64,000 nt of DNA from Oscillospiraceae bacterium (GTDB taxonomy: Bacteria; Bacillota; Clostridia; Oscillospirales; Oscillospiraceae): assembly GCA_902798545.1 (NCBI GenBank), contig CADBWQ010000007.1, positions 1-64,000 on the forward strand, in the 5' to 3' direction. A program made the translations under genes and the position numbers. The notes under the pieces were generated by a model. It was given only the letters and a program-made list of their open reading frames with translations. It was not told the origin of the DNA and did not search any database. Position 1 is the first letter of the stretch; each line of letters starts with the position of its first letter. This document shows, piece after piece, positions 7,546 through 16,386 of this stretch.

Positions 7546-8721
7546 TCAGGTATCCGGAATCAGCCGTACGGTGAAAGCAGCGCTGTCATCCCAACGCAGC
7601 GGCAGCATGTCCCGGCTGACGGTTACGATCCTCAAGGCCGGGAGCACCTCCAAAGGCGTCAGGTCCCGGATATCCGTGTGTTCCAGATGCAGGGTTTCCA
7701 GGCTCGGCAGCTCCTGCAGCTCCCGCAGATTTGACGCGCTGCTGCCGGCGAGACTCAACTCCCTCAGGAGCAGATGCCCGCTCAGAGGAGAGAGCTTTTC
7801 CAGCGGCTGACAGATCAGGGCAAGGTGCTCCAGTCTCACCGCGTTTTCCAACAGGCTCAGATCCGAGACCTGCCCCGTGATAACGGGGGCTCCGTTGACG
7901 CGGCAGGTGCCTTCTTTGTCAAATGACACATTTTTCAGACTGTCTGTAACCATGTTCCCGCAGAAATACAGATTACTGATTTCCGCCAGCTGCCAGCGAT
8001 AGATCTCGTCCTCCGGGATGTTCAGTGCCCGGCGGATGGCGCGTTCCTGCTGGCTGTCGGGAAAGCGTACGGCAAAATAGCGCTCCGCGTCTCCCAGTTC
8101 CACAACGGGGACCGGGGTGGGCGCCGGCGTGGGTTCTGGCGTTTCCGCGACAATCGCATCCGGGACAGTGGGTGCCATCGGGGTCCAGAAGCCGAGCGCC
8201 AGTGCCGCGAGTGCTCCCGCGGCTGAGAGAAGGAGCAGCAGCGATGCCGCGAGCCCGAGAATCCGCCAGGAGATGTTCTCCCGCCAGGAGCGGCGAAAGC
8301 GCCGAGGCAGAAACCCGGAACTCAGGATGGCGTTCGCCCGGGCTTCCGGGTTGTCGATCAGCGGAATCTCCGGCTTGCCGTCCAGCAGGTCCTTCCATTT
8401 TTCTTCCGCTTCTGTTTCTTCCAGCCGGACGACCAGGATCGGTTTTCCAAGTCGGGCTGCGGTGCGCATCTCGCTGTAGCAGTTGGGGGATTCCATGGCG
8501 CGCTCGGAGAGAAAGAAGAGGACGCGCTCACAGTTCTGCATATGCTGGGCAATGTTTGCCGGCCAGTCGCTGCCGGCAGGGATGCCCTCGTCATACCAGA
8601 GACGGTAGTTCCTGTCATGCAGGATCCGAATGGTATCCACCACCGAATCGGACTGTCTGTGGGCGTAGCTGACGAAAAGAAAGGGGAGCTTCCCCTCATA
8701 AGGCTTAAAAAACCGGCTCAT
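7546..8721 (-). CDS. TIR domain - single TM - LRR receptor-like protein (391 aa)
   Basis: Residues 12-135 are a TIR domain: FLFVSYAH (14-21), the RLWYDEGIPAG BB-loop region (40-50), VLFFLSERA, and SPNCYSEM with E84 at the position of the catalytic Glu of NAD-cleaving TIR enzymes. Basic residues (RRFRRSWR, 140-147) precede a single span (154-177), so TIR faces the cytoplasm. A Thr/Pro linker and internalin-like leucine-rich repeats (about 205-391) follow, predicted outside. NADase or cyclic-ADP-ribose-like signalling is known for bacterial TIR proteins in Thoeris and related defences; a transmembrane version with an external LRR is unusual. Its start codon overlaps the stop of the preceding TIR-like gene by 4 bp, indicating coupled translation. 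Confidence 0.82.
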   Translation of the reverse strand: MSRFFKPYEGKLPFLFVSYAHRQSDSVVDTIRILHDRNYRLWYDEGIPAGSDWPANIAQHMQNCERVLFFLSERAMESPNCYSEMRTAARLGKPILVVRLEETEAEEKWKDLLDGKPEIPLIDNPEARANAILSSGFLPRRFRRSWRENISWRILGLAASLLLLLSAAGALAALALGFWTPMAPTVPDAIVAETPEPTPAPTPVPVVELGDAERYFAVRFPDSQQERAIRRALNIPEDEIYRWQLAEISNLYFCGNMVTDSLKNVSFDKEGTCRVNGAPVITGQVSDLSLLENAVRLEHLALICQPLEKLSPLSGHLLLRELSLAGSSASNLRELQELPSLETLHLEHTDIRDLTPLEVLPALRIVTVSRDMLPLRWDDSAAFTVRLIPDT

Positions 8722-9551
8722 CCCTCCGCGCCTCCGATCAGTTCAATGGCATAATCACCCTCCGGCAGTTCGCCTTCCCCGAGCAGACTCTGCTGAGGCA
8801 GCGTAATTTCCTCGAGAGCCGGAAGCAAAGCAAGATCTTCCCAGCGCTCCGGTAAACTGTCGAGACGGAGATGCGTGATCGACAGAGCAAGTTCCTCTGT
8901 GATCACTCCCCCGCGGGCTGCATCCCGGACCGCGGAGAGAATCACGGGATCCCGGATCATCACCTCATCCGGAAGTTCCGGCTGGAACCAGTGCAGATAA
9001 CGGATACCCGCAAAGGAGATCAGGGCGATCAACACCGCAAGCACACTGAACAGGGCAGTGAACTTCCGGAGGAGCCCTCCTTCATCGAACTGAACCGGTT
9101 CTCCCAGGATCTCCTGAGAAAAACCGTCGGCGTGGATGATGGCGTTTTCCATGTCTGCGCTGTCCGTCAGCGTGTACAGTGGAATGTGAGGAACCGTTTC
9201 ATGCAGGCCCATGGAGAGACGTCGGTCTGTTCCGTCCGGATCCAGGCAGAGAATCGGTCTGTCGAATTTCTGGTTGACCAGAACGTTGCTCTTGGTGTCC
9301 CGATCAGCAGCGGCAGCGTCGGTCAGATACAGGACCGTTAGCGCCGCACCCCCTGAACGCTCCTGACGCCGGCGCACCTCCGCCGCATCACCGGGAAGAC
9401 CGCAACAGTACCAGACCCGACAGCCCCGCTCCAGCAGGAGCTTCATGATCTTCCACACCCGTCCCCTGTCGGTATCGGCAAACGCAAGGTACAGATACGG
9501 CTGCTCCCCCTCGTAGGGGGGATGTTGTTTCATCCAATTGCGCATGTCCAC
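8718..9551 (-). CDS. TIR-like - single TM - short leucine-rich protein (277 aa), catalytic Glu not conserved
   Basis: The N-terminus (17-145) follows the fold of the neighbouring TIR domain: YLYLAFADTD in place of FLFVSYAH, then RVWYCCGLPG and LTVLYLTDAA. The place of the catalytic Glu seems occupied by Asn (SNVLVN, 88-93), so it is probably a non-enzymatic partner. A single helix (163-182) follows LLRK. The outer part (190-277) begins with the motif VMIRDPVILSAVRDAA, which resembles the LRR cap of the kinase and TIR proteins nearby, then a short leucine-rich stretch. Size and order suggest a co-receptor of the protein encoded just downstream, with which it overlaps by 4 bp. Confidence 0.68.
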   Translation of the reverse strand: MDMRNWMKQHPPYEGEQPYLYLAFADTDRGRVWKIMKLLLERGCRVWYCCGLPGDAAEVRRRQERSGGAALTVLYLTDAAAADRDTKSNVLVNQKFDRPILCLDPDGTDRRLSMGLHETVPHIPLYTLTDSADMENAIIHADGFSQEILGEPVQFDEGGLLRKFTALFSVLAVLIALISFAGIRYLHWFQPELPDEVMIRDPVILSAVRDAARGGVITEELALSITHLRLDSLPERWEDLALLPALEEITLPQQSLLGEGELPEGDYAIELIGGAEG

Positions 9552-9669
9552 GCTCCTTTTGCTGCAGACCGGATTATGTGAAGGGTAACGGCTCGTCTTT
9601 TGCCATAGTGGCTGACAGGTAAGCGGCGTTCTTGCGTTCCTTCAGGGGCGGTTCGCCGTTGTCCCGCTG

Positions 9670-10206
9670 TTACCACAATTCTTGTTCTTTTGTCACACAG
9701 GCTGCCATAAAACCGGCTTCCTTGAAGGCCTTAAGTTCCGGGTTGTTCTCCAACGCGGGGGATACCGCAGCAAAGTATCTCGGAAAGACATCGTAGCATC
9801 GAAGCGTTGGCAGATAGCGGGTAAACTCATCATCATACTTACAAGAGACGAAATGCGTCCACACCTCTTTGCGCAGATCGCTCTCAATCCATTTCGACGC
9901 CGCTTGTATGTGAAAGGAAGGCACAAATTCTACTGTGGGCTTTTCCCGGTATTCCTGCTTGTCCAGCGCAGCCTCCAACCAGGCGCTGAAACGCTCTTGT
10001 TTTCCGATTACGGTATAATGATCATGATAAATTGGAAAGCCTCTGCTGTCTTCGGTACGTTCCACGTGCATTAAAACACCGATTTCGTGGCCATTGTTGA
10101 TCAGAAACTGAAGCAGCGCCTGGTTCGCCGAGCGACGGCTCTCCGAGACGACCGTCAGGTCGGAATTTTCCCTGATGTCTGTCATCACAAATTCCGGGAA
10201 TTTCAT
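9670..10206 (-). CDS. Unknown soluble protein of the island (178 aa)
   Basis: I do not recognise the family. The protein has no signal peptide or membrane helix. It is rich in aromatic residues and His in the centre (IYHDHYTVIG, SFHIQAASKW) and ends EQELW. An AAAGGA site precedes the ATG, and the ATG overlaps the stop of a 35-codon frame upstream. In the same frame the reading continues after the TAA for 31 further codons (9574-9669) of ordinary-looking protein sequence, so the stop may be a recent mutation or the tail may be a leftover. Position between the helical tail-anchored gene and the TIR-like genes suggests a role in the same system. Confidence 0.55.
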   Translation of the reverse strand: MKFPEFVMTDIRENSDLTVVSESRRSANQALLQFLINNGHEIGVLMHVERTEDSRGFPIYHDHYTVIGKQERFSAWLEAALDKQEYREKPTVEFVPSFHIQAASKWIESDLRKEVWTHFVSCKYDDEFTRYLPTLRCYDVFPRYFAAVSPALENNPELKAFKEAGFMAACVTKEQELW

Positions 10207-10310
10207 TTTCCTCGTCCTTTCTCTTCCTTTTGTATTCGTCTGTATGTCTTCATCGGGATATGCCCGGCAGGATCAACTGCCTCGGCCTGGCTGCAGACTT
10301 GAATGATCAC
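10203..10310 (-). CDS. Possible 35-codon gene translationally coupled to the next gene
   Basis: A GTG-started frame preceded by GAGGGG 9 bases upstream. It encodes a basic peptide whose C-terminal third is mostly Lys, Arg, Glu and Gly. Its TGA stop overlaps the ATG of the 178-residue gene (ATGA), the arrangement used for coupling elsewhere in this island. The rest of the interval 10207-10379 holds no other gene. It could equally be a leader peptide or chance; the overlap is the main argument. Confidence 0.35.
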   Translation of the reverse strand: MIIQVCSQAEAVDPAGHIPMKTYRRIQKEEKGRGK

Positions 10311-10379
10311 GGTCTGTAACCCCTCTTAATATGTTTCGGCGTCAGACCGCGGGTTTCCCGACCGGCTTTTCCCGATCCA

Positions 10380-10685
10380 TCAAAGTTCCTCCTCTTCCGC
10401 CGATCCGACCAGATACCCCTTTTTCTTCGCAGCCTGGGTAAATCGAAGCATGGCCAGCAGACACTTCTCTGCGCTCGGCGCTTCGACCAGGATGCGAATC
10501 TCCGCAGCATTGTCTGCCTGGCGGAGCATAAAGCGGGTACGGGGACCCATGGAGACTTCAATTTGCTTTGCGAGGCGGTAAAGATCCGGATCGTGCATCA
10601 TCTCATCCATGTCCCGCACCTGTACTCTCCAAATCCGCTGGGCAAGGCGTCCTCCATAGAGCACCGTAAAATTTCTTTTATCCAT
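10380..10685 (-). CDS. Unknown small soluble protein (101 aa)
   Basis: No recognised family. It has a predicted alpha/beta pattern: RIWRVQVRDMDEM, then a helix, IEVSMGPRTRFMLRQ, AEIRILVEAPS, a long helix with RFTQAAKKK, and an acidic tail of Glu residues. No membrane segment. I take the ATG at 10685 (MDKRNF); a TTG seven codons upstream (10706) is possible but has no better ribosome binding site. It lies about 50 bp downstream of the tail-anchored helical protein and on the same strand as the rest of the island. Confidence 0.55.
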   Translation of the reverse strand: MDKRNFTVLYGGRLAQRIWRVQVRDMDEMMHDPDLYRLAKQIEVSMGPRTRFMLRQADNAAEIRILVEAPSAEKCLLAMLRFTQAAKKKGYLVGSAEEEEL

Positions 10686-10734
10686 TTTGAAGCTGTCTTT
10701 CTCCAAGACGGGCGGTCAGAATACCCTCTTTTGC

Positions 10735-11820
10735 TCAGTGTGCAAACAGGTATCCGTTCAGTTTCCAGATCACCCAGGCAACGGCAAAAACGATCACCAC
10801 GAACAGCAGACGGTGGAAAAGACGTCCCATTTTCCGACCCGTTTCCGTATCGAACGCTCTCCCGTTATTCCCCTGTTCTCCCGTACCCACTTCTTTGAGG
10901 TTCACGCCCCGCAGGGACTCCATCTGATCGTCAAAATCGGCCGCGATCCTCTCCAGCGTCAGATAATCCGTCCGCCCCTTGACGCGGGAAAGCTCGGCCT
11001 GCACTGCAGGACGAGCACAGAGCTCCTCCACGTGCTTCCGGGCTTCGGCAAGCGACTCCAGACATTTTTCCACCGTGGGCTGGTCTGCCTGGCGATCGCC
11101 GCGGAAGGACTCGATGATCGAGGCCGTCCGGTCAAACAGGAACAGAAGCTGTTCGGCGTCGGGCGGATATTTGTTCTGGCCGCAGGTCTGGATCAGTTTT
11201 TCCACGTTTGCCACCGTGCAGTTCATGTACTGCTGGAGGGCGAAGTTCACATCCAGCGCTTTGGTGCGCAGCTTCCGTCGGTTGAGGAGGATGAGCTGTG
11301 CCAGGCAGGAGCCTTGGGCAGCGGCGGCGTTGGCGGTCAAGGTCTGTGCCTGGGGGAAATACTGCTCCAGAAGGAGAAACATGTTCTCGATCCAGCCTGC
11401 GTTCTGGCTCTTGAGCTGTTCCACGGCCTTCAGCCCGCGCTTTTCCGTGGCGTTCTGATCCCTGACCCGCAGGGGCTTTTCGCAGCACTCCTCATATTCT
11501 TCAAAACTAACGGCGACCGAGCGGAACTGCTCGCAGAAGTCGGAGTACATACGCGTGATCAGGTGCTTTTCCATGTGCTCCGTGCCCTCCAGGATCTCCG
11601 GGTGCTCCTCCATGAGCCGTAGGCCCCGGAGATTGGCTTCCCGGCAGGCTTCCCCGTCGCCGGTATAGAAGAAATGGCATTCCGCCAGATCCTTCAGCGC
11701 GACGCACTGAAACTCCACGTATGGCGCTTCCTCTGCGACGCGTTCACAGAACCGGACTGCGTCTTTGATGCGTCCTTCTTGTGTGAGCCGGATAAAGGTA
11801 TCGTTGATATAGTCTTTCAT
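10735..11820 (-). CDS. Helical-repeat protein with C-terminal membrane anchor (361 aa)
   Basis: Almost entirely helical. Residues 1-110 look like tetratricopeptide-type helix pairs (RLTQEGRIKDAVRFCERVAEE, ALKDLAECHFFYTGD), followed by long helices to about 315. A hydrophobic segment (about 338-355, VVIVFAVAWVIW) sits at the very end, with basic residues before it, giving a tail-anchored protein whose bulk is cytoplasmic. There is no signal peptide. Its ATG overlaps the stop of the 1289-residue STAND NTPase by 4 bp, so the two are coupled and probably work together, for example tethering the NTPase to the membrane. The function is not otherwise known. Confidence 0.65.
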   Translation of the reverse strand: MKDYINDTFIRLTQEGRIKDAVRFCERVAEEAPYVEFQCVALKDLAECHFFYTGDGEACREANLRGLRLMEEHPEILEGTEHMEKHLITRMYSDFCEQFRSVAVSFEEYEECCEKPLRVRDQNATEKRGLKAVEQLKSQNAGWIENMFLLLEQYFPQAQTLTANAAAAQGSCLAQLILLNRRKLRTKALDVNFALQQYMNCTVANVEKLIQTCGQNKYPPDAEQLLFLFDRTASIIESFRGDRQADQPTVEKCLESLAEARKHVEELCARPAVQAELSRVKGRTDYLTLERIAADFDDQMESLRGVNLKEVGTGEQGNNGRAFDTETGRKMGRLFHRLLFVVIVFAVAWVIWKLNGYLFAH

Positions 11821-14800
11821 CCCATCGCTCCTTCCTGAATCTCCATACTGCTTATCTGACTACCAAAATATACGGTGACCCGCTCTTTGTCGGGTTCGAT
11901 CGCCGCGACCGGCGCGGGCAGAAGCATCGCCGTCTCATAGCAAAGTGTCCGTGCGTCGTAAACCTGCAGCAGCCCGCCTGCACTGAGAAATAATTTGCCG
12001 CCCATAAAGCAGCCGATATTTACCTCGTTCTGCGGCAGTCTCAGCTCCCGGGCTAAGCCACGCCCCGCACAGAGCTCCTCCGCCGTGCCCTGTACGGCCG
12101 ACACCCAGTGAATGCTGTCCTCCGAGCGAAACAGCAAGGTAAAACGCCCGTGCTCCGCATCGATGCAGACCGTGCGAATGAGCTCGTGCGAGCGGGGCCA
12201 GGTCTGCGTGCCGAGGACACGCCAGCGGCCCAATGTCTTTTTCAGAAACACCGCACCGGCGGCCTGTTCGTCCCGCACAGATTTCATGCTCACGGAGATG
12301 CCAGCCAAACAGGCATAATCCCCGTTTGCATAGAGCTTCACATCCTGCAGTTCGAAACTTCTCAGATCCGGCAACTCCTCCGGGGAAAGCTCCGTTCCGA
12401 CGGGACTCGGAGATTTTCCATGCGAGACTGCGCCGGCGAAGGCAAAGCGCGTGATCGTGCCGGCGCTGAGCAGGGCAAAACTCCCGTCTTCCAGGCGGCC
12501 GAGCTGCGCCTGATCCTGGTACAAAAGCTGCTGCTCGATGGAGGCACGGTGTTCTCCGTCCCAGCGCCAGAGCTGGCCGAGCGTCTGCCTGGCCGGCAGC
12601 AGCAGCCAGGACGCCTCCATGGGCAGAGCCGCTGTGATCGGCGATTCCAGCCCGCTCTCCCGCAGCGTCTCCAGCCTGTCATCCACCAGGAGCAGCGGAT
12701 AAGCCCCTCCCGCAGCGGCGCAGCTGACCAGGCAGCCTCTCTCGTCCGCACAGAGCACGCGGCTGTCGCCTTCGCCCAGATCGCGCGTTCTGACTGTGCC
12801 GGAGGCATCCAGGCAGAACAGCAGCGTGTTCCGCCCCGCACAGGCCGTGCCATAGAGGCATTCCCCTGAAGAGACCAGGGAGGAGACCTCCTCCGCCCCC
12901 GGGAGAGAATAGCCCGCCAGCTCACGGGTCTCGGGATCATAGGACACCAGCGACTCCTCCACGGGCTGAAACCACAGACGCCCTTTTCGGTCGAAGCACA
13001 GCGCCGCGCCGCTGTAGAGCGGCGGGAGATAGTCGAGACTGGTCAGTGGCCTGCTGCGCAGAGCGTTCCCGTCCGCCTCCCAGGCATAGAGCTCGATTTT
13101 TCCATTTTCAAAGGCCGCAGCCAGAAGATGCGCTGATGCGCACAGGCCCAGCGGCAACGCCTTTGCGGTATAGAGAGGGTTCTCCAGCGGGAGCATGTGG
13201 AAAAGCTCGTAGGCTGTGATAAGTCCCTGAGCAGTAAACGCAAAGGCAAAGGGAGTGTCCCCGGCAAGGGAGAAGGCCGCCGCATGATACCGGGTATCCC
13301 CGAGGAGCTGAAGACGGGCATTTTCCTCAGGCGGCAGGGTTTGGGGTGCTTTCACAGAAAGACTCTCCGTCCGCAGCCAGGCGCAGCGAAGCCTGTCAAA
13401 GCCGGCCCTTTCCCGTATCTTTTCATCGCAGCAGGCCCACAGGAGCGAGGGCAGGAGATTCGAATAGCTCTCCAATCCGTCCCGGTAGCGAACCAGCAGA
13501 TCCCGTATGGGCTCCTGCGTGTTCAACCTGGGATCGTCGTACTCCCGGATCAGGTCGCGCACATAGCTGTCCACACAGCGCGCGTTCAGCCAGCACACAT
13601 CTCCATACAGCCGGACGAACTCTGCCTCAGAGACAAAGGAAAGCTGCCAGGCGTATTCCCTTAGTGTTCTCTGATCACGGTGGGAAAAGCTGCCGTCACC
13701 GTCGGGGTCGCATTCCGCCCGGAACAGCCGGGCAAGCATCTCGTGGAGTTCACGCTCCCGGGAAGCATAACGCGCCTGCGCCGCTTCGCGGAAGGCCTGA
13801 TGGCGAAAGTCCGTCCTGCCGTCAAAGCGGCGCAGGAAGCCGCGCACCTGCCGCAGACAGATCTGCAGGCTGCCCGCGCACCGCTCCCGGCTTTCCTCCG
13901 GAAAGGCTGCGGCCAGGCAATCCGTGAGCTCCTCATAGCTCAGACCGTCCCGCGCCGCAGCCAGCAGGCCGAACACCAGCGGGACGCAGCGGACGGGCGG
14001 GAGCATATCGAACATCGTATCCCGCTCCATCCGGTCCAACATGGCGTCGAAGGCAGAGCGCGGACTGCTCCCGTGGCGCTCGATCTCCTTCTGCAGACGG
14101 GAGGAGGAGCCGAAGGAGCGAATGTCGCTCAGCAGGATAGAAAGATACAGGGGGTTGCCGGATTCATTCAGGCCGCAGACCAGCGCCATCAGCTCCGGTG
14201 ACAGTTCTTTCAGGCTGGTGCTGAGACTTGTGTGAACAAGCTCTTCCTTCTGCTCCGGCGCAAAGGCTGTCAGCAAAATTGTGGGGTAATCCGAGTGAAA
14301 GGACAGAAAACGCTCCAGCTCCTCCCGGCGGTTGTCGCTCCGAAGGCTGAGAATCACCTTGATCCCCTCAGGCAGGGGCGTCGGAATCAGGTCCAGCAGC
14401 TCCAGACCGCCGGAGATCTGTTCAAGCCCGTCCAGAAGCAGAACCCGCGGCGCCATCGCGGCCAGAAGTGCCGGCAGCCGCGCCTTGAGCGAATCCAGAT
14501 CCGATGGGGCGGGCAGCCCGGCCTCGGTCAAAAGGCTCTCCCACAGAGGGAGAAGATCGTCGGACAGCTCGGACACGCCTAGGAAGCGAGCCAAAACGGT
14601 GCCCCTTTGCTGCCGGACAAACTGCGCCGACAGTGTGGTTTTTCCCATGCCGGAGTCGGCCAAAACCAGCAGCGGGAAGCGGGAAGTGCTGTCACAATAG
14701 GCATTCAGCCTTTCAAGCTCCTGATTGCGCGGCACCGTGTCCCGCAGGCAGGTGCTGAGAAAAACGCGCTGCTGCTCCGCGTCGCGCGCATACCGGTCGC

Positions 14801-15686
14801 GGATTCCTGTGCCGGTGTCCGCATAAGGTATAAACTGCTGCACATACGAGGCCAGCAGATAGGCCTTTAAGGACCAAAGATCTCCCGCTGGAACTTCTTC
14901 CGGAAACTCGCTTTTGAGCAGTTCCAGCAGCTCTGCCCGCAGTGTGGCAGGTAGATCTGAAGCGCGGATCGTGAAATCCGTCAGGCGCCCTTGTGCCCGG
15001 TCGTCTTCGGGATCCTCCGTGCTGAGTTCCGGACTGAAAACATCCGCGTCCCAACGGCAGTCGTAGTCCAGCACCAGGTTCTTTTCCGCAATGCGCCGGT
15101 AAGTCGTCTCATTTGCCTCCCGACAGAAGCGCAGATAGTCCGCATAGCCGTCCGGTGCGGCGCACTTGTCCTTGTGATAGTCCAAGAAGATCTTTTTCTG
15201 CGCGGGGGACAGTGCTTGAAGATAGTCCGGTCTCCTGCGCAGAAATAGAGCGTTTTTTACCGGCTCTCTGCGGTGCAGAGCGCCTTCTTCATAATAGGCG
15301 AGCGGCATCAGCAGAGCGTGCTCGATCTCGTATTCCGTAGCGGAGCGGCTCTCCGTCCGGGCCATCTCCACGATCTCCGGGAAGGTGTCACGGGTGCGCT
15401 GGTTGATTTTTGAGAGAGGCGGAACCCAGCCGCGGCGCTGCCCGAGAAAACAGAGAAAAAAGGGACGGCAGCTGTCCACGGCGGTCAGGCATTTGTAGAT
15501 CGTGTTCTGCGTCTGCGAATCCTGAGGCGTGACACCCCAGCGCAGGTCGATATCCCGCAGGAAGATGTGCCGCTTCTCGCACCATTCACCAAGCTGAGGG
15601 AACACGTTTTTCAGGATATAGTCCCGCTCGGCGTGCATGTCGTTGAAGGTGCTGCTGATGAACACCGAAATATCCTTCCATTCCAC
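11817..15686 (-). CDS. DUF4062 - STAND/NACHT-like NTPase - beta-propeller protein (1289 aa)
   Basis: A large signal-transducing ATPase. Residues 4-110 match DUF4062 (VFISSTFNDMHAERDYI and the IDLRWGV motif), a domain found at the N-terminus of NPHP3/TEP1-like and bacterial STAND proteins. Around residue 345 is the Walker A motif DSGMGKTT; a Walker B-like RVLLLDGLEQ lies near 415. Helical STAND-type sequence follows to about 750. The last 500 residues alternate short strands in a WD/propeller-like pattern. STAND proteins are held inactive by the sensor repeats and oligomerise when they detect a trigger; many bacterial ones are antiphage sensors. No nuclease or protease domain is seen, so DUF4062 or a partner may be the output. 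It is the only clear NTPase of the island. Confidence 0.8.
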   Translation of the reverse strand: MEWKDISVFISSTFNDMHAERDYILKNVFPQLGEWCEKRHIFLRDIDLRWGVTPQDSQTQNTIYKCLTAVDSCRPFFLCFLGQRRGWVPPLSKINQRTRDTFPEIVEMARTESRSATEYEIEHALLMPLAYYEEGALHRREPVKNALFLRRRPDYLQALSPAQKKIFLDYHKDKCAAPDGYADYLRFCREANETTYRRIAEKNLVLDYDCRWDADVFSPELSTEDPEDDRAQGRLTDFTIRASDLPATLRAELLELLKSEFPEEVPAGDLWSLKAYLLASYVQQFIPYADTGTGIRDRYARDAEQQRVFLSTCLRDTVPRNQELERLNAYCDSTSRFPLLVLADSGMGKTTLSAQFVRQQRGTVLARFLGVSELSDDLLPLWESLLTEAGLPAPSDLDSLKARLPALLAAMAPRVLLLDGLEQISGGLELLDLIPTPLPEGIKVILSLRSDNRREELERFLSFHSDYPTILLTAFAPEQKEELVHTSLSTSLKELSPELMALVCGLNESGNPLYLSILLSDIRSFGSSSRLQKEIERHGSSPRSAFDAMLDRMERDTMFDMLPPVRCVPLVFGLLAAARDGLSYEELTDCLAAAFPEESRERCAGSLQICLRQVRGFLRRFDGRTDFRHQAFREAAQARYASRERELHEMLARLFRAECDPDGDGSFSHRDQRTLREYAWQLSFVSEAEFVRLYGDVCWLNARCVDSYVRDLIREYDDPRLNTQEPIRDLLVRYRDGLESYSNLLPSLLWACCDEKIRERAGFDRLRCAWLRTESLSVKAPQTLPPEENARLQLLGDTRYHAAAFSLAGDTPFAFAFTAQGLITAYELFHMLPLENPLYTAKALPLGLCASAHLLAAAFENGKIELYAWEADGNALRSRPLTSLDYLPPLYSGAALCFDRKGRLWFQPVEESLVSYDPETRELAGYSLPGAEEVSSLVSSGECLYGTACAGRNTLLFCLDASGTVRTRDLGEGDSRVLCADERGCLVSCAAAGGAYPLLLVDDRLETLRESGLESPITAALPMEASWLLLPARQTLGQLWRWDGEHRASIEQQLLYQDQAQLGRLEDGSFALLSAGTITRFAFAGAVSHGKSPSPVGTELSPEELPDLRSFELQDVKLYANGDYACLAGISVSMKSVRDEQAAGAVFLKKTLGRWRVLGTQTWPRSHELIRTVCIDAEHGRFTLLFRSEDSIHWVSAVQGTAEELCAGRGLARELRLPQNEVNIGCFMGGKLFLSAGGLLQVYDARTLCYETAMLLPAPVAAIEPDKERVTVYFGSQISSMEIQEGAMG

Positions 15687-15692
15687 GGTGTT

Positions 15693-16247
15693 TCAGCCCT
15701 CCTCTCTTGCGGCCTGCAGTGGTTCGTGCCCGCCTTTCTTCACGAAAACACCGCCCTCCGCAACATAGTCGTCCACCCAGTCTTCCGACCAGTCGTCCTC
15801 CTCCATTGGCCACATGCCGTTTTTCTCCTGCACATACAGCACGGCGCCGTCGTACTGCACACGGTAGAGCAGAAGCGCGCCGGTTACCGTCATCTCGTGG
15901 CGGTAGAAAGCGGTAAAGGGCACCTGTGGAAAGCGCAGAACATAGGCACAGCAGAGCTGGGGGAAGAGCGCCTCCGGGTCCTCAAAGCTGTCCCAGCGCG
16001 CAAGATCCTGGCAGCGCTCAATGAAGAGAAGCGTACGCTCCCTCCGCAGCCATTCGAGCGCAGTATGCCGGATATCCAGGTCATAGGCTGCAGCCTCCTG
16101 CCGGTAGGCCAGATACCGTGCCGCGAGAGAGGGACAGCGCTTGGCCTCCTCCGTCCAGGGCAGGTCGGAGGGGGCGTAAGCCACCTTCATCATTTCCTCC
16201 GCCACATGCATCGCCCAGCGCGCGTGCTTCTCTTTGGGAAAACGCAT
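15693..16247 (-). CDS. Unknown soluble protein next to the STAND NTPase (184 aa)
   Basis: Not recognised. It has a helical N-terminal half rich in Glu, Arg and Trp, then predicted strands (FTAFYRHEMTVTGALLLYRVQY) and an acidic Trp-rich C-terminus (MWPMEEDDWSEDWVDDY). There is no membrane helix. It ends 6 bp before the start of the 1289-residue STAND gene, so it is almost certainly cotranscribed with it, and its size would suit an adaptor or inhibitor. The ribosome binding site before the chosen ATG is weak, so the exact start is uncertain. Confidence 0.6.
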   Translation of the reverse strand: MRFPKEKHARWAMHVAEEMMKVAYAPSDLPWTEEAKRCPSLAARYLAYRQEAAAYDLDIRHTALEWLRRERTLLFIERCQDLARWDSFEDPEALFPQLCCAYVLRFPQVPFTAFYRHEMTVTGALLLYRVQYDGAVLYVQEKNGMWPMEEDDWSEDWVDDYVAEGGVFVKKGGHEPLQAAREEG

Positions 16248-16386
16248 CCATATTCTTGAAGTTACCCCATTCCACTTCTCCTCTCCGCTTCAGCGCAAAT
16301 TCTTCCACAGACTTTTATGGATGTACTCCCTTGCGGTGTGAGCGCTTCGAAGGTAAAGAATTTCTCGGCGCAGGTCTGGGCGGCGC

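Noticed and set aside
12108-14582. Several plus-strand frames of 100-250 codons
   Set aside because: All are antisense shadows of the GC-rich STAND NTPase gene, without translation signals.
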